From Acanthococcus lagerstroemiae (Eukaryota; Arthropoda; Insecta; Hemiptera; Eriococcidae): a stretch of 64,000 nt of DNA. Below are positions 56,323 through 64,000 of the stretch, piece after piece. The stretch lies in contig CM063107.1 in NCBI GenBank assembly GCA_031841125.1, forward strand, positions 43,909,497 through 43,973,496, written 5' to 3'. The translations under genes were made by a program, and so were the position numbers. Below the pieces are notes generated by a model. It was given only the letters and a program-made list of their open reading frames with translations. It ran no database searches and had not been told where the DNA came from. Position 1 is the stretch's first letter; every line of letters starts with the position of its first letter.

Positions 56323-56983
56323 CAGGGTAGCCAATATCTAGAGAACCGAGAAAACCAGGAGAAGTCAGGGAATTTTGCCAGTCTGGAAAGTCAAGGGATT
56401 GCTATAATTTTAATCAAAAGCAGGGAACTTTTTAAGAATAATGAGAACTAAAGAATATAAGCGAGTGACGACTGAGAAACCGGCAACTTGAAGCATTACA
56501 ACCTCCTTGGTTAGTTGGAGAGATCTCACGAGTTCTCTGGGAGCCTCTTTCCATCTCCCCTAGATCATATCCATGAATAGGCCGTTGTTGATTTTCGATC
56601 TTAGGTTAAAAGAAGTCTCGTTTACGATATGAAATTTATACCACATTGAAGACTTGATCTCACTCTTCTCTCCACTCCCTTCAGAAAAAATGTCAGGTGA
56701 CTGCCTACTGAAAATATGAAATGTTGCGGAGGTAGTTCTGTTATCAAAATGTGGAATGAAATGTAGAGAGCGCTCGTGACACTACGCGCACGCACATCAT
56801 CCAACTCATGTAAGAAGCTTATACAATTTTCATAGCAGTCAATGAATTCAGATATGATCTCAAAAAGTATTCTCAAAACTGTGTACAATACCAGTTGAAA
56901 AAATGCCAGGAAAAATTTGAAAAATTGGTGTGGAAAACCGGGAAAAGTTGGGGAAAATTGTTCTCGAACAAGCGGCTACCCTG
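56323..56983. mobile_element. TIR element, CAGGGTAGCC ends
   Basis: CAGGGTAGCC at 56323-56332 and its reverse complement at 56974-56983, with looser inverted similarity continuing inside (GAGAAC and AAAACC(A/G)GG words). CAGGG termini suggest hAT, but no 8-bp duplication is visible. It lies in the intron after the 56129-56270 exon. Confidence 0.55.
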
Positions 56984-57210
56984 TCCCGATACCATGTTTT
57001 GAGGTTCCCAAGCTAGAGAACCAAAAATTGGAGCGAGAAATAGAAACTTTCTATGATAAATTGCCGTGTGATAAAAATACATATTCTTAATAAATTATTG
57101 TAGGTACCCAGTTGGTTAGTTGGCGCCGCTTCATTTACTTCATCTGCAATCTCAGATGTGGACGTTATATAAAGATGAGTAGAATTTCGCTTACTTAATA
57201 TGAATGATAG

Positions 57211-57317
57211 TAAAAAAGAAAGAAAAAGCTCGAAGTTTGGTATGGTGGACAGAGATTGTTTCGATTTTCTCGAAGACCCCCTTATATTATACACCGAGGG
57301 TAAACGTTTGCCAAATG
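57211..57317 (+). CDS. unrecognised host gene, penultimate exon
   Basis: The acceptor is TGAATGATAG at 57210, with a poor pyrimidine tract but a branch-like TTACTTAAT 15-20 bp upstream. One base completes the split codon (His), followed by 35 residues: KKERKSSKFGMVDRDCFDFL, then EDPLILYTEGKRLPN. The donor is ATG|GTGAGA. It leaves in phase 1, matching the next exon, where the split codon becomes Asp. The basic start continues the basic end of the previous exon. The weak acceptor is the least secure point of this model; AAG at 57235 is an alternative acceptor. Confidence 0.5.
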
Positions 57318-57342
57318 GTGAGACAAAAGCACAGAAATAGTA

Positions 57343-58512
57343 CCGTAATCTGGGGTAACTTCGGAATCCGGGGTCACTTCGGACGATTCAACTTTTTTAC
57401 TTAAAATATTTCCCACGAAGTTTAGATTGAAGGGAATGCCATCAAATTCGGTACGAAATTAATGCCAACGCATGTGGCTACACTGCTATGTAGTTAAACT
57501 CTAAAATCGATAAAGGGGAACTAGAATGATTTTCTTGACGCACATACAAAAAGCCAAAAAGCCAAAAAAAAGTCGGAGAACTTAATTTGGAACACCAAAA
57601 TAATCGTGTTATCGAATTTTTGTTTTCTCATGGTCGGATGCAGCAAACTTTTCTGAATAATTTAAAAAAAAAAATCAGAAGAAAGAATGGAAGTTGAATT
57701 ATCGGGAAAACAGTAGAAAAAGTGACGAAAATTTTGTTATTTAAATGAAATTAGGTTTGAAAAATGTCAGAGGAGGTCACCACGACTTGGCAATGAAGTG
57801 TATATGAAAAGTGTACCTAATTTTGAATTATTTATATTTTAAAATTGAATATTTTTATAGCTGACATTGATTTACTTTTTTCAATTTGATTTTTTCAGAA
57901 TAATTGAATACTTTAAAGAATACAAATGCTTTTTTATACTGGAATAAATATTGATTCTTCATTTAAAGTTCATAAAAAGTGTTTTCAGAACTTTATGAAA
58001 CCAATAAATTATTTTTTGAAGAGAAAAAAAAAGTCCGAAGTTACCCAATAATTTTTAGACTGCCACCTTTTGTCTTCTGGTTGGTTCAAAATTAAAATTA
58101 CCTAAGCAGATTCTAACCCATGTAGTGGTAAACTACAGGTCAAGACAAGATTTTGTGGTTACCTTCTTCAAACAGGGGCGAACATAGAGCAAAAACTTTG
58201 GGGGGGGGGGGGGCTGAAGCCCCAGCGCCTAAAATAACTTTATAAAAATCCAAAAATCATAGCCCCTCCAAAAATAAATAAATAACAGATTTTTATTTCT
58301 GTAATACTTACTTTTTTTGTAAGAAAAAACGAAAAGAAAAAAAGTCTTACTGTATTTAGATTAATTTTTAAAAAATTTAGGGGTGCTAGTTTTGAAACTG
58401 GAGATGCTTAGCCACCCTAGCCTCCTCCTATTTCCGTACCCTTGTACCACACACGTTAGGGAGTTACAGGGACTTTAAGTTCAAAATAGTCCGAAGTTAC
58501 CCCAGATTACGG
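57343..58512. mobile_element. TIR element T2, CCGTAATCTGGGGTAACTTCGGA ends
   Basis: A perfect 23-bp inverted repeat (57343-57365 and 58490-58512) flanked by TA on both sides (57341-57342 and 58513-58514). A second GGGGTCACTTCGGA copy follows the left end. It is 1,170 bp long with no transposase frame. The TA duplication suggests Tc1/mariner-type mobilisation. It begins 25 bp after the splice donor of the 57211 exon and fills most of that intron. It contains a probable nested element at 58173-58444. Confidence 0.85.
58173..58444. mobile_element. possible hAT-like element nested in T2
   Basis: Begins CAGGGGCGAACATAG and ends with the reverse complement of CAAGGGTACGGAAATAGG. A 15-base G-run and GGCTGAAGCCCCAGCGCC follow the left end. 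CAGGGG-type ends fit hAT, but I see no 8-bp duplication. Confidence 0.4.
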
Positions 58513-58630
58513 TAAGGAAATTCTCTAATTCCATTTTACTTTATAACTGCCGAAATGAACTGAATTATGGGAACAAAATTCGAATCCAGGGTAAAATCTT
58601 TGCCATTAGAAAGTAATATGTAATATTAGA

Positions 58631-58777
58631 TCACTGAGTATGCTGAGCCGCCATTTTCATATTTTCATTTGCCGTGCAACCTCGATCTTCGTCGCGGGCA
58701 GCCTCGAATATCTCCCGCGACACATTCGCTCATGTACGGAAAAGGTAAAGTCAAAGATTGCGGCTCATCATACTCGG
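58631..58777. mobile_element. ~150-bp miniature TIR element
   Basis: Inverted ends: CTGAGTATGCTGAGCCGCCA on the left and the reverse complement of CCGAGTATGATGAGCCGCAA on the right. The 100-bp centre has no features. It lies about 65 bp upstream of the last exon of the unrecognised gene. Confidence 0.6.
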
Positions 58778-58842
58778 ATTTGTAGTGCACTACGTGCAAA
58801 AAAAATGGTTCGTTTTTTCTATTTCTGCCTTCAATGATTCAG

Positions 58843-58952
58843 ACCCGTTTGTGGAGGCCAAGCCCGAAACAAAAGCCTCATTTGCCCCCTCTTCTCATGA
58901 GGCCAGCAAATACAAGTTCCTAGTTGAGCAGGATTACAGTAACCAAGTTTGA
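58843..58952 (+). CDS. unrecognised host gene, last exon
   Basis: A strong acceptor (pyrimidine tract TTCGTTTTTTCTATTTCTGC, then GATTCAG at 58842) precedes AC, which completes a phase-1 codon as Asp. It is followed by 35 residues, PFVEAKPETKASFAPSSHEA then SKYKFLVEQDYSNQV, and TGA. The tail is hydrophilic with a Pro/Ser/Ala linker and no membrane segment, so it looks like a cytosolic or solvent-exposed C-terminus. It follows 57211-57317 in phase. It is also phase-compatible with the cholinesterase donor at 43242, which cannot be excluded from sequence alone. Confidence 0.55.
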
Positions 58953-59880
58953 CTCCCTTGTTGGCCTTGAGTCAGAAAAATATTAGTAAATATTAATACC
59001 AGTGATGTGTTCGTTTAACTTCCTCTTGAGCCCTCAAGATGTACTGTCTAATGCTCAAGTTTGGTAGTCGTTTCATGAAACACCCTATGGCAGTGAAATG
59101 TAGTGAGAAGGGTGCAAATTTTGTATATACAACCGAAAACATGTACTTATACATGAACTGTTCTTACATTTATATCAGTTCTCGATTTGTACACCATATT
59201 GCGAACTTGGAATGGATTATATTTATGTATTCGGTGCACAAGTGAAGTAGAATTTATACTTGTGTATGTTTTTTCTCAAATAATGAATTCCATGTGATGT
59301 AAAAGTGTTACGTTTTGAAAACTATATACCTATATATACTCGTACACTGTAAATACGATTTAATGTATTTATGTAATTACGTTAATTTTGTACATATTTA
59401 ATACGTATATATCTAAAATTACCGGCGACGCTGTATTTTATTATTGTTTCTACCAGCCAACACGATATATTTGGGCTTTAATTAATTCTTCCATTTTTCT
59501 TCCTCCTTTTTTGTTTGTCGTTTCCGAACGTGTAACATATCAATATTTAAAACGTGTTTTCGTTGCAAGTTATTTAGATATGTATCGTTCGTAAATTACG
59601 TAGGAACTGTACTTGTAATTCGCTTTGTATTGTTTACGTCACGTTGATCAATTTATTTTTGTCAAATTCCGTAGTTGTATTTCGATTTTTTGTACATCGG
59701 AAATGTACATTGTAATGTTTAGCGAATGCGTAGCGAGCACAGGAAATTACACGCACATCCAGAAATTAATTCTCATTAGGTATCTACTTGTGCTGTGCCT
59801 AATGACGGTTTTGTTTCTGATGGAGCCCAAAAACACGAACGCATTCGAGCAGAATTATTCTGCATGTTTTTTTGATTAAC
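58953..59880 (+). other. probable 3' UTR of the unrecognised gene
   Basis: U-rich sequence full of TGTA words, including TGTAAATA (about 59348) and TGTACATA (about 59390), which resemble Pumilio-family binding sites. Frames here are short and rich in Tyr, Phe and Ile. No repeat is seen. Confidence 0.4.
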
Positions 59881-60134
59881 ACTCGGTACTTTTAAAACGT
59901 GCCATTATGATTAGCAGGGTTGCCAAACTTGGTCCTTTTTTGGGGTTTTATTTTGGTCCGCAAATAATCTCCTAGAAATCGATTGATATTTCAAAAATAA
60001 ACCGCAAATAAGGAATTGGAGGTTCATTTCCACAAATGAAGAACCCTTATTGTTTTAAAACATGCCAATCCTGTTCATGTGCTGGTGTGTGCTGGTCATC
60101 ATATTATCATACCAGTGTCTTATGTTTGTTTACG

Positions 60135-62925
60135 CCCGATAAAGAATTTGGCTGCCCTGAAATGGCCCCGGACTTATTGCCCTGCAAAAGGCAACTGGTT
60201 GCCCTGTAATTGCCCTCCAGCACTCCAGCACTGACCAATCAGAACGCACCATTTTACCATTGCGTAAAAAGGCAACATGTTGCCCTCAAGTTGCCATCTG
60301 AGTTGCCTTTTCAGATTGCCCCATGGTTGCCCTATCGGTTGCCCTTCTGGATTGCCCTCTTGTTGCCCAGTGGTTGCCCTTCCAGATTGCCCTCTTATTG
60401 CTCCATGGTTGCCTTCTCAGTTGCCCTCTTGTTGCCCCGTGGTTGCCTTCTCAGTTGCCCTTCTGAATTGCCCTCTTGTTGCCCTATGGTTCCCAGGATG
60501 TTCTCAATTCAGTACTACTCCCCCATGAAGACACACTCACTTATATCACAGGTGACAAAATGGAATAAAAGTGTAAAAGTCAAAGGCTATATTAACTGGA
60601 AAACAAGATTGAATATATACATATTATGTAAAAGAAGGGAATGAGGATGTAATCCAATAAAAATCCTCAAAGGAAATGAAAATGAGGTACCTATCTCTTA
60701 TATATGGGTCATTCTACCGAAACCTTGATAATTCATGCTTTTTTTGTTTAAAAAAAATAAAGACAACACATTATTACTTCTTGTTTTTTCATCGAAATCA
60801 TTTATATGCATATAATAGAACGTATTTATGAGGTTAAACCAATAGCATACTTCCTAGGGGAGGAGACAGAGGGGGCTCAAAATGATAAGACCACTACGCT
60901 GAAGGAATGGCAGCCCACGTTGAAGGAACTGTTGGCTATAGAAAGAAGTTCCTACGCGCACGCGTGCCCGTGTACTGTGAATACGCACGTACTCTTCCAC
61001 ACGCACATCAATGAACTCGTATCAGTGCTGCCAGGTGCTCCGGATTTTCTAGTCAATCTCCGGATTGATCGACCTTCGGCAAAAAATATCTGAATTTTTG
61101 AATAATGTCCGGAAAGTTTGGGAAAAATCCGGATTTTCGTTGTTTTTTCTCGTTTTGTGGTTTATTCAACTTCTGATTAGTTTGAAATATTTTTCTGTGG
61201 CTGACTGCATTTTCACTGCACTAAACTGGACTAGAAAAAATGTTTTCTCACTTTCTTACCTTAATAATTACTCAGTTTTCCTTCCACCCACAGCATCCTT
61301 TTTCAGAAATATTTGCTCTGTGTTTGTTCTCTGACTGGTTCAAATTTGACCACGGTGAAGGACAAAAAAGCGAGAGACACGTTTTCAAATATGGCTGCAT
61401 TGATTCTGATCGAGTCTAAAACATGTACTGCATTACCAACTTGTTCACTGTACTCACAAAAACTGTACACACGCATCAGTTTATCCAAACACGCAGAGAT
61501 AATATTTACAAAAAAATTTTTGAAGTCCAATCCATGGCGAAGGACAATTATGTCGAAGGGATTTTTGAGCATTTAAATGAGATTTCCAAAAGGGGTAGGG
61601 GCACGATACTTCAAATTAATAAAAAAGATACAATAATTTATCCTCTGAGTTTATACAGTATTAGAGGACCCTATTGTTTATACATTGCCAGATATCTATC
61701 TGGGACAAAAGTAACAAGGTTTCGGTAGAATGACCCGTATACATTATTAAAAATAGGATAATAAATGGCTGCGTCAGCATACAGCTATACAGTTACATAT
61801 TATTGAATAGAATTGACATTTGAAATATAAAGAATAATATGTGACCGGCTCTGAAGGAGTAGACCTTATGGCTAAATTATTGATTTTGAGATGTGAATGG
61901 TTTCTGAACTTTCGAACCCTCCTCTTTCACACATTATCGTGTGCGAAATAGCAAGATATGCATTCTAGGCGATGGTAGAGGGGCATTGATTACACCATAT
62001 CATTGCAAAAATACGAGTAATGAGCGTACGGTTCGTTGTGTCGTTGTTGAGTAATTGAGGAGATGAGAATCAAGTGACTTTATCCAATTTTCATTTGAAA
62101 TGGGTTAGTGAGCGTTCCTGACGGTAACGGAACATGAAAATGTTTGTCACGTACGTTTTGTGAGTTGCCTGCCTACCATATTAGTAGGAGAAACCGCCCC
62201 CGGCCACGCGCAGTAAATCCCATCAGTTTTTCTCAGTTTCTGAAAACATTTTCTGGCGAATAATGTCACTTTTGATTCTAACCTCTGCTGCTTTAATGGC
62301 TTCTGCCGTTTTTGAATATCTGCAACGAAGCATTGCAATTTGATCAAGCCAAATATGGCATATCTGGTGCAAATTCCGTGTGATCCACGACTAAACAAAT
62401 CAGCGGAATTTTCTGATTCAGTCCGGCATGAATGCACCCTAAGAATGCACCATGCACAATCCTCTGATACCTGTCACTCTATAATGCTATGCTGTTACAC
62501 GTTTCGTAGGTACACAGAAATATATACGGAAAACGTATTACGTTTAGCATGTACGTCGTACTTGTACTCACCTCTTCGAACGGCAACGGTGTAGAATCTG
62601 ACTATACTTCAAATTGCTTCGCTTTTTCACTTTTAATAACGTATGAAATACAATTTCAGCAATCTTTCACGCAACACTCGTATCTCGGAAATACTGGATA
62701 AAGATGTACAATAAAAACTGTTTAACCGAAAGGCAACCAATGAGCAACCAAGAGCAACCAAAGGGCAACCAACGGGCAACAGTGAAGTTTGCTGGAGAAT
62801 ATGCGGCAACTTCTAGAAGTGGGCGGTCCTTCAGCGTGGTTACCCTGTAGTTGCCCTAAAACGGCAACAGTTACCCTATTCTACAAGGCAACTACAGGGC
62901 AACCGTATTCAAATTATTTATCGGG
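60135..62925. mobile_element. TIR element with subterminal TTGCCCT arrays
   Basis: The ends are inverted repeats: CCCGATAAAGAATTTG at 60135-60150 and the reverse complement of CCCGATAAATAATTTG at 62910-62925. Immediately inside each end is an array of TTGCCCT/GGTTGCC words, left 60150-60495 and right about 62738-62905, where they appear inverted as GGGCAACC. The 2.8-kb element contains another TIR element (60706-61736). No transposase is recognised. Such arrays may be binding sites for the mobilising transposase, but that is speculative. Confidence 0.7.
60706..61736. mobile_element. TIR element nested in the TTGCCCT element
   Basis: A perfect 22-bp inverted repeat, GGGTCATTCTACCGAAACCT then TG, at 60706-60727 and 61715-61736, with TATA on both sides (60701-60704 and 61738-61741). 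The 1.03-kb interior has + strand frames of 95-101 codons that I do not recognise and that overlap frames on the other strand, so coding is doubtful. Confidence 0.75.
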
Positions 62926-63454
62926 ACTGGTTCACTTGCCTATCCTGACAGCCTCCGTGAAATATTGATATCACTGCAATATTTCTGGGAAATGTCGAGT
63001 CTCCTAACCTAGTTTGTTTCCTTTGAAGTTAAAGTTTGCATTATATTGTTCCATTTCTGGATTTATCAATTTATTTGAAGGTATATTTTATTTCTATTTG
63101 ATTAGAGCTTCAAAACGATACCTACCCATATCGGTAGAAAATATTTTGGAATATTTCTAATAAATTATTAGGGAATTTTTTGGGGAATATTTTCCCTGGA
63201 TAAGGGAATTTTTTACGCGCATATTTTCCCAGTTTTGACGGAATAAAATTCACAGCCCTAGTCCATATCACTTTCGAGTGCGAATTTTACAGTCGAAGTT
63301 AATCCGAAGTGGAATGTCATTTCGCAGCGCCTATTTATACCAGTATCTATTCTTAGATGTTATTTCTTGTCTTACTCGATTTTGAATTCTACGAAATTCA
63401 ATCAAATTGGCATCTCAATTTTTCATTGTTCAATTACTGGTGAGTGCCCATTCA
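62926..63454. other. no gene recognised
   Basis: A+T-rich spacer. GGGAATTTTTT/TTTTCCC words cluster at 63170-63235. No conserved frame. Confidence 0.5.
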
Positions 63455-63666
63455 CGATGGCTTAAAGAGAAAAGGTAGTATGTCACATTTCATTTCCTCT
63501 CAGAAAATTAACTATAACGTTGGTAACACTGCGTTTTGCTAATTATGCAGCTTCCAGCATTCAGCTAGTTGTTTATGGGGAAGTTAAGTCTTGACCTTGT
63601 CCAGGCAGGGCTGCTAAAATTGGGAAACTAAAATGTGACATACTGCCTTTTCCCTTTAAGCCATCG
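63455..63666. mobile_element. 212-bp miniature TIR element
   Basis: Inverted ends of about 36 bp: CGATGGCTTAAAGAGAAAAG, then TAGTATGTCACATTT on the left, and the reverse complement of CGATGGCTTAAAGGGAAAAG with CAGTATGTCACATTT on the right. The interior is about 140 bp without a frame. Confidence 0.8.
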
Positions 63667-64000
63667 CGTATAGGAGAGCTCGTATGAAGAACATTATTTT
63701 GGTCCTAAAAAAATTCGAGAGTGGTCCGATTCAGTGTCGCTTATCTGGCAACCCTGGATTAGGTCGACTTGTCTTGTCTGCACAGGCGGGAACGTGTCAT
63801 TTTTGTCAGGGGGCAAGGTCTTAATAAGAAAAAATCCTAAAATGAATGGACAGGGAATCACAAAGTATTTATGGGAGAGGTGGGTAGTAATATGTACTTG
63901 GTAGTTCACTACTTGTGATTTATTTTTGTAATGAAAAAAACATAAAAAGAACTCAAGAGAATGAACAAAATTTATAAAGGGAAACCCGCAATAAAGGAAC
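63667..64000. other. no gene recognised
   Basis: Window edge. One 71-codon minus frame without motifs. Nothing else to report. Confidence 0.4.

Noticed and set aside
60210..60644. + strand frames of 83-144 codons rich in Leu, Pro and Cys
   Set aside because: They are translations of the TTGCCCT array, are open in more than one frame, and show no domain.

Overview
The window is A+T-rich nuclear DNA from an arthropod, most likely an insect. I cannot name the species. The evidence is a set of GT-AG introns, decayed non-LTR retrotransposons of several clades, many terminal-inverted-repeat (TIR) DNA elements, long satellites, and two coding stretches that read as host exons, both on the + strand. 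There are no bacterial features (operons, Shine-Dalgarno sites, rRNA or CRISPR).

Host genes. An exon at 43067-43242 has the signature of the C-terminal end of an acetylcholinesterase catalytic domain. It splices in phase to 48947-49080, which encodes a hydrophobic GPI-anchor signal and a stop. The 5.7-kb intron between them holds a 1.17-kb TIR element, an A+T-rich satellite, another TIR element and a tRNA-derived SINE. I did not find the upstream exons of this gene, so they lie beyond a very long intron, outside the window, or were missed. Further on, three phase-compatible exons (56129-56270, 57211-57317, 58843-58952) form the 3' end of a second protein that I do not recognise. Probable 3' UTR follows.

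Region by region. 1-3800: a LINE scrap at the edge, a TIR element full of AATCGATT words, and a GCACAAACG tandem repeat. 4.06-10.6 kb: a stack of minus-strand LINEs, in which an RTE-like element is split by two other 5'-truncated LINEs. 11.7-15.1 kb: a long minus-strand Jockey/CR1-type LINE with an open 780-codon frame. 15.4-20.5 kb: a GAGT/GAAT minisatellite and a palindromic satellite interrupted by a degenerate LINE. 20.7-27.9 kb: a Mutator-like (MULE) transposon holding a long-TIR element, which in turn holds a nearly intact 3,972-bp RTE-like LINE flanked by a perfect 12-bp target-site duplication (TSD). 29.3-37.8 kb: an internally deleted LINE, a TIR element built of ACCTCGTAAGT words, and two copies of a hAT-like TIR element rich in GATTCGAATCC. 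37.8-41.4 kb: a satellite of about 12 units of ~284 bp. 41.4-49.1 kb: the acetylcholinesterase exons and their intron. 49.1-56.1 kb: unexplained, palindromic or ATTAAT-rich DNA with small TIR elements. 56.1-60 kb: the second gene. 60.1-62.9 kb: a TIR element with subterminal TTGCCCT arrays and another element nested inside it.

Most of the sequence is mobile or repetitive, and almost every retrotransposon reading frame is broken. The best-preserved element is the 23.4-27.4 kb LINE. Its reverse-transcriptase ORF has one apparent single-base shift, and a second, 111-bp 3' copy of the same family sits at 37.5 kb.
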